A DNA stretch of 27,923 bases, taken from NCBI GenBank assembly GCA_002683395.1, contig NYTG01000022.1, positions 2,951 through 30,873 on the forward strand, read 5' to 3'. Both the position numbers and the translations under genes were made by a program. Below the pieces are notes generated by a model that was given only the letters and a program-made list of their open reading frames with translations, searched no databases and was not told where the DNA came from. This stretch comes from Halieaceae bacterium. Its GTDB lineage: Bacteria; Pseudomonadota; Gammaproteobacteria; Pseudomonadales; Halieaceae. Shown piece after piece: positions 6,542 through 15,143 of the stretch (positions within the stretch are counted from its first letter, which is position 1; each line of letters opens with the position of its first letter).

Positions 6542-6566
6542 GAGCTGTCTCGCTCAGGAACCCCAG

Positions 6567-9500
6567 ATGCTTGTTCTGCCCGGATCTTCCGCGCTGTCCG
6601 ACGCCCGTTTTGAATTGTTAGCAACCGAGATGGCTGCATTGGGCGGGGAGTGTGTGCTTCGCGAGGTAGTTCATGCCTATGTGATTGACGTTCCGCCGGG
6701 ACACTCGGTTAATGCGAAGCGTCTGGCGGCGTTACTGCACCCCGGCACGGCGACTGCGCCCGACCCGGACGCGCTCACTCGTTCGGGGCAGCGCATTGTA
6801 GCGCCTCGTTTTGGAACGATATCGCCATGGTCCAGCAAAGCCACCGATATCGCCCACAACTGCGGCTTTGCAGCCATTGAGCGGATTGAGCGAATCACGA
6901 TCGTGGGTGTCGACGACCTGCAAGCGTGCGCGGATCACCGGGCGCTTGACGCGCTCATTCATGACCGCATGGTCGAGACAGTGGTCGATTCGCTGGACGA
7001 TCTGGCACCCCTATTTGAGCGATCAGCGCCTCAATCGTATCGAGAGATCGATCTGCTGGGCGCGGGAGTCGAGGCCCTGTTTCTGGCCAACAGAACGCTG
7101 GGACTGGCCCTCACGGATGACGAGATCAATTATCTCGCGGAGGCATTCGTGGGTCTCGGGCGCAACCCCCGGGATATCGAGCTGATGATGTTTGCCCAGG
7201 CTAACTCCGAGCATTGTCGCCACAAGATATTTAACGCGAGCTGGGAAATAGACGGTACCCAGCAGGATGATTCGCTGTTTGCCATGATCCGCCATACCAA
7301 TGAGGTGGGTGGTGACGATGTGCTCTCGGCGTACTCCGATAATGCCGCAGTGGTTAGGGGACACAGGGCGGGGCGTTTTTACCCAGATGTGTCGGATCGG
7401 ATCTGGCGTTTCCACGATGAACCGATTCATCTGTTGATGAAGGTTGAGACTCATAATCACCCCACTGCTATTTCACCTTTTGCGGGGGCCGGCACGGGAT
7501 CGGGCGGTGAGATTCGCGACGAGGGGGCGGTCGGTCGTGGATCGCGTCCCAAAGTCGGATTGGTCGGATTTTCTGTTTCGCATCTCGAGCTTCCTGGCCA
7601 GCCCAGGCCCTGGGAACTGCAGTACGGTCGACCGAACAGGATTGTGTCTCCTTTGCAGATTATGACGGAGGGACCTATCGGTGCTGCGGCCTTCAACAAT
7701 GAGTTTGGCAGACCGAACCTTGCCGGCTACTTTCGTACCTTTGAGGCGCAAACTGCTGCCGGAGTGAGGGGGTATCACAAGCCCATCATGATTGCCGGCG
7801 GGTTTGGCAACGTTCGCGAAGAGCATGTTGAAAAGGGCGAGTATTCTGCCGGGGCTAAGTTGGTTGTTTTGGGTGGACCGGCAATGCTGATCGGTCTCGG
7901 TGGCGGTGCCGCTTCCTCTATGGCAAGTGGCGACAGTGCAGAGGATCTCGATTTTGCCTCCGTGCAGCGCCAGAACCCGGAGATACAGCGCCGCTGTCAG
8001 GAAGTCATCGACCGCTGCTGGAGCCTGGGTCCGGAGAATCCCATCGCCTTTATCCATGATGTGGGCGCGGGTGGTTTGAGTAATGCGCTACCCGAACTGG
8101 TCAAAGACGGTGGCCGGGGTGGGCGTTTTGAACTGCGTGATGTCCCGAATGACGAGCCCGGTATGACGCCACTGGAGATTTGGTGTAACGAATCTCAGGA
8201 GCGATACGTGATGGCGGTGGAGCCCGAAAAGCTGCCTCAGTTTGAGTCAATCTGTGAGCGGGAACGTTGCCCCTATGCGGTAGTCGGAGAAGCCACCGAG
8301 GCGCATCATTTGACCGTAGCTGATCGGCAGTTCGACAACGATCCTGTCGACCTCCCTATGTCGGTGCTGTTCGGCAAGCCGCCTAAAATGCATCGCCAGA
8401 CAACGCGCAGGCCACCCGTACAAGACACCTTTGATGCCAGTGCGCTCTCGGTCGCAGAATCCCTCGAACGGGTGCTCACTTTCCCCGCGGTCGCCTCGAA
8501 AAGTTTTTTGATCACTATTGGTGATCGCAGTGTGACCGGTATGGTGGCGCGAGATCAAATGGTGGGGCCATGGCAGGTGCCGGTGGCAGACTGCGCCGTG
8601 ACCACGGTGTCGTTGGACACGCACCAGGGAGAAGCCATGTCGATGGGTGAGCGCACTCCGGTGGCGCTGCTGGATGGACCTGCGTCGGGCCGTTTAGCGG
8701 TCGCTGAAGCCGTCACCAATTTGCTGGCGGCACCGGTCGAGGTATTGAAAGATATCAAGTTGTCGGCCAACTGGATGTGCGCGGCGGGTTACCAGGGGGA
8801 TGATGCGGTCTTGTATGACACGGTGGCCGCCGTGGGCCGCGAGTTTTGTCCAGCCCTGGGGATCACCATTCCGGTAGGCAAAGATTCCATGTCGATGCGC
8901 ACGGTGTGGGAGGCAGCGGGCGAGGATCGTGCTGTGACCGCGCCTGTTTCGCTGATTGTGTCTGCATTTGCGCCCTGTGGTGACGTGCGCAAGGTGCTGA
9001 CGCCCGCTTTGTTGCCGCGTGAGGATACGACGCTGTTGCTCGTGGACCTCGGTCGCGGACGGGATCGCTTGGGGGGCTCAGTGCTGGCGCAGGTCTGGAA
9101 TCAAATGGGACAGGTCACCCCGGATGTGGCGCCTGCAGATCTCAGCGCGCTTTTCGAATTCGTGACGACGTCGAAAAATGAGGGATGGGTGCTGGCCTAC
9201 CACGATCGATCTGATGGCGGTTTGCTGGTGACCCTGCTCGAGATGGCATTTGCGGGTCGCTGTGGCTTGCAGGTCGATCTGGATATCGCGCCAGAACAGG
9301 CGAACGCCAGACTGTTCTCCGAAGAGGTGGGTGTGGTGATGCAGGTGGCGTGTGAACACGTTCCGCTCATGATGGCGCTCGCCGAGACCTTGGGTCTCGG
9401 CGGCACGGTGATACCGGTCGCGACGCCGAGGCAAGACGAGAGGATTGTGGTCAATACACCGCAATTTGAGCTGATAGACAGCCGCAGGGCGGCGCTGCAA

Positions 9501-10439
9501 TCGCTGTGGGCTGAGACCAGTCACGCCATCGCGCGTGCCAGGGACAATGCCGACTGCGCAGATCAGGAATTTGCTGCGGTGCAGAACGTTGATCCGGGTT
9601 TATCAGCGAAGCTGAGTTTTGACTGCAATGAGGATATCGCCGCTCCCTTTATCGCGACCGCTCAGAGACCCCGGGTCGCGATCCTCCGCGAGCAGGGTGT
9701 CAACGGCCAGATGGAAATGGCGGCGGCTTTTGATCGAGCGGGCTTTACCGCGGTCGATGTGCACATGAGTGATGTGATGGCAGGTCGTCAGGACCTGTCT
9801 GACTGTCATGGCCTGGCCGCGTGCGGCGGCTTCTCTTACGGTGATGTATTGGGCGCCGGTGAGGGTTGGGCGAAGAGTATTTTGTTCAACGATAAGGTTC
9901 GGGCCCAATTCGAACAATTTTTTGCCCGCACCGATACCTTTGCGTTGGGCGTCTGCAACGGTTGCCAGATGCTCTCTGCTCTGCAGGAGATTATTCCCGG
10001 CACGGATCATTGGCCACGTTTTGCACGGAATCGGTCGGAGCAATACGAGGCGCGTCTGTCACTGGTGAGAATCGAGCCCTCTCCATCCGTGTTGCTAGCC
10101 GGCATGGAAGGTTCGCATCTGCCGATCGTCGTGGCACACGGGGAGGGTCGTGCGTGCTTCAACGCAGTCGATCAGCAAGCGGCACTCGAGTCAGCGGGCG
10201 TGGTGGCCATGCGGTTCATCGATCATGATCTGCGGGTGGCTGATACGTACCCCTTTAACCCTAATGGTTCTCCTGAGGGTATTACGGGGCTGTGTAATGC
10301 AGACGGTCGTGTCACTGTCATGATGCCGCATCCGGAGCGCGTTTTTCGCGCCGCGCAGCTGTCGTGGTGCCCGCCAGGCTGGGAAACTGATTCGGGTTGG
10401 ATGCGCCTGTTCCGTAACGCCCGCGTCTGGCTTGGGTAA
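6567..10439 (+). CDS. purL: Phosphoribosylformylglycinamidine synthase (single-chain, large form)
   Basis: PurL catalyses step four of purine synthesis, FGAR + glutamine + ATP to FGAM. At 1290 residues it matches the long gammaproteobacterial form (about 1295 in E. coli). An N-terminal PurS-like domain leads to TISPWSSKATDIAHNCG. Two AIR-synthase-like ATP-binding halves follow, with HNHPT at 296-300, TGSGGEIRDEGAVGRG, GGAASSMASG and SVTGMVARDQMVGPWQ. The C-terminal class I glutamine amidotransferase domain starts near RVAILREQGVNGQ. The nucleophile is Cys1130 (GVCNGCQM), and the triad partners are His1255 and Glu1257 (PHPER). ATG at 6567 has AGGAA six bases upstream. It is divergent from mltF and followed by secD after 90 bases. 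Confidence 0.98.
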   Translation: MLVLPGSSALSDARFELLATEMAALGGECVLREVVHAYVIDVPPGHSVNAKRLAALLHPGTATAPDPDALTRSGQRIVAPRFGTISPWSSKATDIAHNCGFAAIERIERITIVGVDDLQACADHRALDALIHDRMVETVVDSLDDLAPLFERSAPQSYREIDLLGAGVEALFLANRTLGLALTDDEINYLAEAFVGLGRNPRDIELMMFAQANSEHCRHKIFNASWEIDGTQQDDSLFAMIRHTNEVGGDDVLSAYSDNAAVVRGHRAGRFYPDVSDRIWRFHDEPIHLLMKVETHNHPTAISPFAGAGTGSGGEIRDEGAVGRGSRPKVGLVGFSVSHLELPGQPRPWELQYGRPNRIVSPLQIMTEGPIGAAAFNNEFGRPNLAGYFRTFEAQTAAGVRGYHKPIMIAGGFGNVREEHVEKGEYSAGAKLVVLGGPAMLIGLGGGAASSMASGDSAEDLDFASVQRQNPEIQRRCQEVIDRCWSLGPENPIAFIHDVGAGGLSNALPELVKDGGRGGRFELRDVPNDEPGMTPLEIWCNESQERYVMAVEPEKLPQFESICERERCPYAVVGEATEAHHLTVADRQFDNDPVDLPMSVLFGKPPKMHRQTTRRPPVQDTFDASALSVAESLERVLTFPAVASKSFLITIGDRSVTGMVARDQMVGPWQVPVADCAVTTVSLDTHQGEAMSMGERTPVALLDGPASGRLAVAEAVTNLLAAPVEVLKDIKLSANWMCAAGYQGDDAVLYDTVAAVGREFCPALGITIPVGKDSMSMRTVWEAAGEDRAVTAPVSLIVSAFAPCGDVRKVLTPALLPREDTTLLLVDLGRGRDRLGGSVLAQVWNQMGQVTPDVAPADLSALFEFVTTSKNEGWVLAYHDRSDGGLLVTLLEMAFAGRCGLQVDLDIAPEQANARLFSEEVGVVMQVACEHVPLMMALAETLGLGGTVIPVATPRQDERIVVNTPQFELIDSRRAALQSLWAETSHAIARARDNADCADQEFAAVQNVDPGLSAKLSFDCNEDIAAPFIATAQRPRVAILREQGVNGQMEMAAAFDRAGFTAVDVHMSDVMAGRQDLSDCHGLAACGGFSYGDVLGAGEGWAKSILFNDKVRAQFEQFFARTDTFALGVCNGCQMLSALQEIIPGTDHWPRFARNRSEQYEARLSLVRIEPSPSVLLAGMEGSHLPIVVAHGEGRACFNAVDQQAALESAGVVAMRFIDHDLRVADTYPFNPNGSPEGITGLCNADGRVTVMMPHPERVFRAAQLSWCPPGWETDSGWMRLFRNARVWLG

Positions 10440-10470
10440 CTGTTACATGGTGTTGCCGCCGCTGAGTCGT

Positions 10471-10480
10471 TACACTCCGC
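10471..10480 (+). promoter_or_regulatory. Candidate secD promoter -10 plus discriminator
   Basis: TACACT (10471-10476) followed by CCGC is the same block seen before purL and ndk. It sits 50 bases upstream of the secD ATG in the 90-base purL-secD gap. No good -35 is visible at 16-18 bases. The block lies in the loop of a possible CTGAGT/ACTCAG stem (10462-10467 with 10492-10497). Confidence 0.38.
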
Positions 10481-10500
10481 GGCTGTTTGCAACTCAGGGC

Positions 10501-10514
10501 GCTGCCGTGGCAGC
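10501..10514. repeat. Small perfect hairpin in the secD leader
   Basis: GCTGCC (10501-10506) and GGCAGC (10509-10514) are reverse complements separated by GT, which could fold as a five-base stem with a CGTG tetraloop. The hairpin ends 15 bases before the secD ATG, which lacks a strong ribosome site, so it could influence initiation. There is no T-run, so a terminator for purL is unlikely. Confidence 0.35.
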
Positions 10515-10529
10515 CAAAGTGTAAGACTG

Positions 10530-12437
10530 ATGATGAACCGCTACCCCCTCTGGAAAAATCTGCTCATCCTGATTGTGGCACTGAGTGGCTTTTACTACGC
10601 CGCCCCTAACCTTTATGCGCCTGATCCCGCGCTTCAGATTGCCGGTGCCAGCAGTTCTCAGCAGATTGACGACCGCCTGCTGTCACGAGCCCAGGGCGCC
10701 CTCGATGAGGCGGGGATCGGCTTCTTTGGTGAGGTACTGCAAAATCAAGGCAAGTCGGCGCTGATACGACTCAACGACCGCGAGCAACAATTGCGGGCCC
10801 AGTCTATTCTTTCGCGGGAACTGGGCGATGGCTTTATCGTCGCCCTCAACCTCGCCCCTACCACGCCCGATTGGCTGATGGAGGGGGGTGCCACGCCTAT
10901 GAAGCTGGGGCTGGACCTCAGCGGCGGCGTGCACTTTAAGTTAGAAGTGGATGTGGCCGCCGCTGCAGAGCGCAAACTCAATCAGTACGAGACCGGTATA
11001 CAGAAGCGGCTCCGTGAGGAGCGGATTCGCGGGCGAATTAGCCTGGAGGGCTCGAAAGTCGCTATGCAGTTTCGCACTGAGGCAGATCGCGAATCTGCGC
11101 GGCGCGAAGTCGCGGATCTTTACCCCGAGCTGTTTCTCGATCGGGTCGATGAGGGCGACACCTGGTCCCTCTACGCCGAGGTGACGGAACAGACGATCAA
11201 GGAAGTCGTCGATTATGCGGTGACACAAAACCTGACGACTATGCGCAATCGGGTGAATGAGTTGGGTGTTTCTGAGCCGCTGGTTCAGCGTCAGGGTGCT
11301 AATCGTATAGTCGTCGAATTACCCGGCATTCAGGATACGGCTGAAGCCAAGCGGATTCTCGGTAAGGTGGCCAACCTCGAGTTTCGACTGGTAGCTGAGG
11401 CGAACGCCCCGATTTCTGATCGGCAGCGGTTTGAGTACCGCAGCGCGGATCGGGGTGGCATGACCGAGTGGTTGGAGCGGGATGTCATCATTACCGGAGA
11501 GAGTGTTTCCAATGCTCAGGCCGGTTTTGATCAAAATGGCCAGCCCAATGTGTCGATCAGTCTCGACGGAGAGGGCGGCATGCTCATGTCTCGCGCGACG
11601 CGTGCCAATATTAAGAGGCGCATGGGTGTGCTTTTCATCGAGCGAAAATATCGCACCCGCTACGAGCAGGACGAGTCCGGCGAAGAAATTGCGGTTCGTA
11701 TTCCGTATGACGAAAAGAAACTCCTGACTGCGCCGGTTATTCAGTCGGCGCTGGGAGCGCAATTTCAAATCACTGGCCTCGATAACCCCGCCGAATCTTC
11801 GGAGCTGGCGCTGATGCTGCGAGCAGGTGCCCTGGCGGCGCCGATCACTTTTGTAGAGGAGCGAACCGTCGGTCCCTCGTTGGGCGCCGAGAATATTCAG
11901 CTGGGGATGAGGTCGGTTCAGGTGGGGCTGGCGTTGGTCGTCGTGTTTATGATGCTGTATTACCGCGTTTTTGGTGTCGCGGCAGTGATTGCGCTGTCGG
12001 GAAACCTGGTACTACTCGTGGGTATCATGTCTCTGCTGGGTGCCACGCTGACCTTGCCAGGTATTGCGGGAATCGTGCTGACGGTGGGGATGGCGGTCGA
12101 TGCCAACGTACTGATTTTTGCCAGGATCCGTGAAGAAATCCGCGGTGGCTCGCCCCCCCAGACGGCGATTGCCCAAGGCTTCGACCGCGCCATCGTGACC
12201 ATCCTTGACGCCAATATCACTACCCTGATTGTTGCCATTATTCTGTACGCGATTGGCACCGGGCCTATCAAGGGCTTCGCCGTGACGCTGTCGGTGGGCA
12301 TTATCACGTCGATGTTCTGTTCGATCATGGGAACCCGTGCGTTGATCAATCTGATCTACGGTGGCCGGCGCGTGAAGACTCTGGCAATTGGCGGTGTCGC
12401 GCGGAAAGTGGCAGGAACTGAGGAAGCAGCCGGATGA
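10530..12437 (+). CDS. secD: Protein translocase subunit SecD
   Basis: SecD, with SecF, uses the proton gradient to pull proteins through SecYEG into the periplasm. The 635-residue length is close to E. coli (615). There is one N-terminal membrane segment (about 10-28), the conserved MKLGLDLSGGVHFKLEVD, a large periplasmic region containing TMRNRVNELGVSEPLVQRQG and IVVELPGI, and then five C-terminal membrane segments from about residue 455. The proton-path aspartate Asp524 lies in GMAVDANVLIFARIREE. Two ATGs (10530, 10533) are possible starts, and the ribosome site is weak. The stop overlaps the secF start as ATGA. In many gammaproteobacteria yajC and tgt precede secD, but here purL does. Confidence 0.97.
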   Translation: MMNRYPLWKNLLILIVALSGFYYAAPNLYAPDPALQIAGASSSQQIDDRLLSRAQGALDEAGIGFFGEVLQNQGKSALIRLNDREQQLRAQSILSRELGDGFIVALNLAPTTPDWLMEGGATPMKLGLDLSGGVHFKLEVDVAAAAERKLNQYETGIQKRLREERIRGRISLEGSKVAMQFRTEADRESARREVADLYPELFLDRVDEGDTWSLYAEVTEQTIKEVVDYAVTQNLTTMRNRVNELGVSEPLVQRQGANRIVVELPGIQDTAEAKRILGKVANLEFRLVAEANAPISDRQRFEYRSADRGGMTEWLERDVIITGESVSNAQAGFDQNGQPNVSISLDGEGGMLMSRATRANIKRRMGVLFIERKYRTRYEQDESGEEIAVRIPYDEKKLLTAPVIQSALGAQFQITGLDNPAESSELALMLRAGALAAPITFVEERTVGPSLGAENIQLGMRSVQVGLALVVVFMMLYYRVFGVAAVIALSGNLVLLVGIMSLLGATLTLPGIAGIVLTVGMAVDANVLIFARIREEIRGGSPPQTAIAQGFDRAIVTILDANITTLIVAIILYAIGTGPIKGFAVTLSVGIITSMFCSIMGTRALINLIYGGRRVKTLAIGGVARKVAGTEEAAG

Positions 12438-13348
12438 AAGTCATACCCTTTATGAAGTGGCGCTGGATCGCCGTCGCGATGTCAGCGGCGGCTCTGCTGG
12501 CGGCGATCGGCTCGCTCAGCGTGCGACAACTCAATTGGGGCCTCGATTTCACTGGCGGAACACTGGTCGAAGTCGCTTACAGCGACAGTGCCGACCTCAG
12601 TGCGATTCGCGCTGTGCTGGATCAGGAAGGCTACGAGGGTGCGGTGGTCGTAAGCTTTGGCACTGACAAAGACGTATTGGTGCGACTGCCCGATGGCTAT
12701 TCCGATGAGCAGGGCGCGCTGATGGTAGATAAGCTTCGCGCCGCAACCGACTTGGATATTGAGCTTCGCCGCATCGAGTTTGTTGGGCCACAGGTTGGAG
12801 AGGAGCTCCGCGACGACGGGGGCATCGCCATGCTGACTGCTCTGGGACTGGTGATGCTTTACGTCGCCTTTCGTTTCCAGATTAAGTTTGCGCTGGGTGC
12901 AGTGATCGCGCTAGCTCACGATGTGATTTTTACACTCGGCTTTTTCTCGCTGACCGGACTCGAGTTCGACCTGACGGTTCTGGCGGCTCTGTTGGCGGTA
13001 GTGGGGTACTCGCTAAACGATACGATCGTGGTATCGGATCGTATTCGCGAGAATTTGCGCAAGATTCGGCGCGCCAGTCCGAGTGAAATCATTGATGTGT
13101 CGCTGACCGAGACGTTGGGCAGAACGTTGGTCACGTCGCTCACGACCCTGTTGGTGCTCGCGGCGCTGGCGCTGTTTGGCGGCGAGATGATATTTGGTTT
13201 TGCGGTGGCGCTGTTGGTCGGGGTCGCGGTCGGAACCTACTCCTCCATGTATGTCGCCGCGACGACGCTGTTGCAGCTGGGTGTCAACAAAGAGGACGTC
13301 ATGGTGCCTGAACGCGAGGGTGCAGATCAGGACGGCTTAATACCTTGA
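12434..13348 (+). CDS. secF: Protein translocase subunit SecF
   Basis: SecF partners SecD in the inner-membrane RND-like translocation accessory complex. The 304-residue protein has a first membrane segment near 13-32, then LNWGLDFTGGTLVEV. A periplasmic domain contains RRIEFVGPQVGEEL, and five C-terminal membrane segments follow. The signature YSLNDTIVVSDRIRENLR contains Asp196, and the RT(L/I)xTSLTTLLVLAAL motif follows. Start ATG at 12434 overlaps the secD stop by four bases, indicating translational coupling. It is convergent with suhB, 24 bases downstream. Confidence 0.97.
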   Translation: MKVIPFMKWRWIAVAMSAAALLAAIGSLSVRQLNWGLDFTGGTLVEVAYSDSADLSAIRAVLDQEGYEGAVVVSFGTDKDVLVRLPDGYSDEQGALMVDKLRAATDLDIELRRIEFVGPQVGEELRDDGGIAMLTALGLVMLYVAFRFQIKFALGAVIALAHDVIFTLGFFSLTGLEFDLTVLAALLAVVGYSLNDTIVVSDRIRENLRKIRRASPSEIIDVSLTETLGRTLVTSLTTLLVLAALALFGGEMIFGFAVALLVGVAVGTYSSMYVAATTLLQLGVNKEDVMVPEREGADQDGLIP

Positions 13349-13354
13349 CGCGGT

Positions 13355-13382
13355 TGCCGACAATACGGGCGGTTAGTCGGCA
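13355..13382. terminator. Weak convergent-gene stem-loop between secF and suhB
   Basis: TGCCGAC (13355-13361) and GTCGGCA (13376-13382) are perfect reverse complements around a 14-base loop, placed in the convergent secF/suhB junction and covering the suhB stop. No T-run is evident on either strand, so function as a terminator is uncertain. Confidence 0.3.
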
Positions 13383-14167
13383 GTCCATTTAACGAGGGGC
13401 AACAGCTGCCGCAACAGCTTGGGATTGCCACACACCACGTTGCCAGACTCGTACCAGCTTTCTCCGCCCGTCAGATCGGCTACCAGCCCGCCTGCCTCGC
13501 GCACCAGTAAGGCACCGGCAGCAATGTCCCACTGATTCAGACCCATTTCCCAGAAGCCGTCGAGACGGCCAGCCGCCACGTACGCCAGATCAAGCGCCGC
13601 CGCTCCGCCACGGCGGATGCCCATGGATCGCCCTGCTACGGCCGCGAGCGACTGGGTGTACCAGTCCAGATGCTCATCGCAGTGATCTAAAAACGGCACG
13701 CCCGTGCCGATTAAACATTCCCTGATCTCCACACGGTCGCTCACGCGGATGCGATGTCCATTAAGCTGTGCGCCACGACCGCGAGAGGCAATAAACTCTT
13801 CTCGCCTGACGGGGTCATAGACAACAGCGTGCTCGATCTTTCCCCGATACAGGCAGGCGATGCTGATAGCGTAGTGCGGAATCCCACGCAGGAAATTACT
13901 GGTGCCATCAAGAGGGTCGATCACCCACGTATAGTCTGACTCCTCGTTACCTGAGAGGCCGCTTTCCTCACACTGATAGCGATGCTCCGGATAGGCTTTA
14001 TTCAGGTGATAAAGAATGTCCTTCTCGGCCGCGATATCGACTTCGGTTACAAAGTCGGCTGCGGCCTTGGCCTGATAGCCGACCCGATCCATCTCGTCGG
14101 AAGCCCGGACGATCAAGTCTCCCGCTTTGCGTGCGGCGCGCAGTGCCATGGATGCCGTCGGTTCCAT
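13373..14167 (-). CDS. suhB: Inositol-1-monophosphatase family protein SuhB
   Basis: SuhB is an Mg-dependent inositol monophosphatase. In E. coli it also joins rRNA antitermination complexes. The 264-residue protein has the metal-site motifs CEESG (Glu67/Glu68), VIDPLDGTSNF (Asp84, Asp87) and a C-terminal GLNQWDIAAG, with GGAAALDLAYVAAGRLDGFWE between. The start at 14167 (MEPTASMALRAARKAG) matches the family N-terminus and has GGAA upstream. The frame runs 36 codons further to 14275 but without family support. It is divergent from trmJ, a conserved pairing, and convergent with secF. Confidence 0.95.
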   Translation of the reverse strand: MEPTASMALRAARKAGDLIVRASDEMDRVGYQAKAAADFVTEVDIAAEKDILYHLNKAYPEHRYQCEESGLSGNEESDYTWVIDPLDGTSNFLRGIPHYAISIACLYRGKIEHAVVYDPVRREEFIASRGRGAQLNGHRIRVSDRVEIRECLIGTGVPFLDHCDEHLDWYTQSLAAVAGRSMGIRRGGAAALDLAYVAAGRLDGFWEMGLNQWDIAAGALLVREAGGLVADLTGGESWYESGNVVCGNPKLLRQLLPLVKWTAD

Positions 14168-14230
14168 TGCCAGTTCCGGTGATGAAAGGCGGCGCATGAT
14201 AACAGGGGCAACGAGTAGCGGATACGACTT

Positions 14231-14239
14231 TGGTAGACT
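14231..14239 (+). promoter_or_regulatory. Candidate extended -10 promoter for trmJ
   Basis: TGGTAGACT is an extended -10 (TGN then TAGACT at 14234-14239) in the suhB/trmJ divergent region. No clear -35 is seen. A start near 14246 would give a C-rich leader of about 100 bases before the trmJ ATG, and that leader has no visible ribosome site. Confidence 0.3.
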
Positions 14240-14348
14240 CTCCCTCTGTGCGGTCATCCGACCCGGCCTTTCCAACCCAGACCGGTGCGTGATGGGACAA
14301 CCCGTCCGCCCGATCCACCCTCTTGCCCCACACGCGAGTCTTCACGCT

Positions 14349-15089
14349 ATGAATCCTGACAACATCGATATCGTCCTCGTTCACACGACTCATAGTGGCA
14401 ACATTGGTGGTGTCGCCCGCGCCATGAAGAACATGGGCCTGACGAGATTGACGCTGGTAGCTCCCCAGGGATACCCGGCGCCGGAGGCGACCTGGCGCGC
14501 CGCGTCCGCAGTAGACGTGATGGAAAATGCACGCGTTGTTGACACCCTCGAGGAGGCTATCGCCGGGTGCCAGTTTGTGGTGGGTACCAGTGCGCGCGAG
14601 CGGCGCATTCCCTGGCCAGTGCAGGATGCTCGGCGCTGCGCCGAGCGGATTGCCGCGCATTCCGGTTCCGAGCGCGTGGCGATTCTCTTTGGCCGTGAAG
14701 ATCGGGGACTGCTTAATGATGAATTGCAGCGCTGCAATTTGCACTGCCACATTCCTACCCACGAGGGTTACCAAAGTCTCAATCTGGCGATGGCGGTCCA
14801 GATTGTGGCCTATGAGTGCCGAATGATGCAGCTGGAGGATCGGACGGACCTGCCAGAAGATGCTGAGTGGGACACACCCTTCGCCACCGCAGACGATATG
14901 ACGCGTTTCTACGCCCATTTGGAGGAGACGTTGGTTGATATCGAGTTCCTCAATCCACAGGCGCCGCGGCAGCTCATGCGGCGCCTCAAGCGGCTATACA
15001 ACCGGGTGAGACTGGACGAAATGGAACTCAACATTCTGCGAGGGATCCTCACGGAAACCCAGAAAACGGCGGGCCGCCGCAGCGATTAA
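14349..15089 (+). CDS. trmJ: tRNA (cytidine/uridine-2'-O-)-methyltransferase TrmJ
   Basis: TrmJ is a SPOUT (TrmH-type) S-adenosylmethionine methyltransferase that modifies ribose 32 of tRNAs. The 246-residue length equals that of E. coli TrmJ. Family blocks are IVLVHTTHSGNIGGVARAMKNMGL (about 7-30), FVVGTSARERRIPWP, VAILFGREDRGLLNDELQRC and the knot segment YQSLNLAMAVQIVAYE. The C-terminal ELNILRGIL also fits. I place the start at 14349, where homology begins. The frame is open back to 14127, with an alternative ATG at 14292 that would add 19 residues without family support. iscR follows after 54 bases. In Pseudomonas, cysE lies between the two. Confidence 0.95.
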   Translation: MNPDNIDIVLVHTTHSGNIGGVARAMKNMGLTRLTLVAPQGYPAPEATWRAASAVDVMENARVVDTLEEAIAGCQFVVGTSARERRIPWPVQDARRCAERIAAHSGSERVAILFGREDRGLLNDELQRCNLHCHIPTHEGYQSLNLAMAVQIVAYECRMMQLEDRTDLPEDAEWDTPFATADDMTRFYAHLEETLVDIEFLNPQAPRQLMRRLKRLYNRVRLDEMELNILRGILTETQKTAGRRSD

Positions 15090-15103
15090 AACCACTTTTT
15101 CTT

Positions 15104-15128
15104 ATTCTTGACTAAAATAGTCGGGAAT
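15104..15128 (+). promoter_or_regulatory. Type 1 IscR-binding site at the iscR promoter
   Basis: The 25 bases match 23 of 25 positions of the type 1 IscR consensus ATASYYGACTRWWWYAGTCRRSTAT as I recall it. The core half-sites GACT and AGTC are intact, with CTTGACTAAAATAGTCGGG in the centre. TTGACT (15108-15113) inside it is a good -35, with CACAAT (15131-15136) as -10 at 17 bases. TAAAAT (15113-15118) is an alternative -10. Binding of holo-[2Fe-2S] IscR would block either promoter, giving feedback repression of the isc operon. Confidence 0.8.
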
Positions 15129-15143
15129 AGCACAATTCGGTCT

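Noticed and set aside
6424..6639. Upstream extension of the mltF frame into purL
   Set aside because: It would bury the signal peptide and lipobox behind 72 residues and overlap purL. The start at 6423 fits the family.
7473..8057. 194-codon frame antisense to purL
   Set aside because: It is internal to a complete purL with conserved motifs throughout, and no ribosome site or domain is seen.
13998..14918. 306-codon minus-strand frame spanning trmJ and the suhB start
   Set aside because: It covers two well-supported genes in other frames, shows no family motif, and its composition looks like an antisense shadow.
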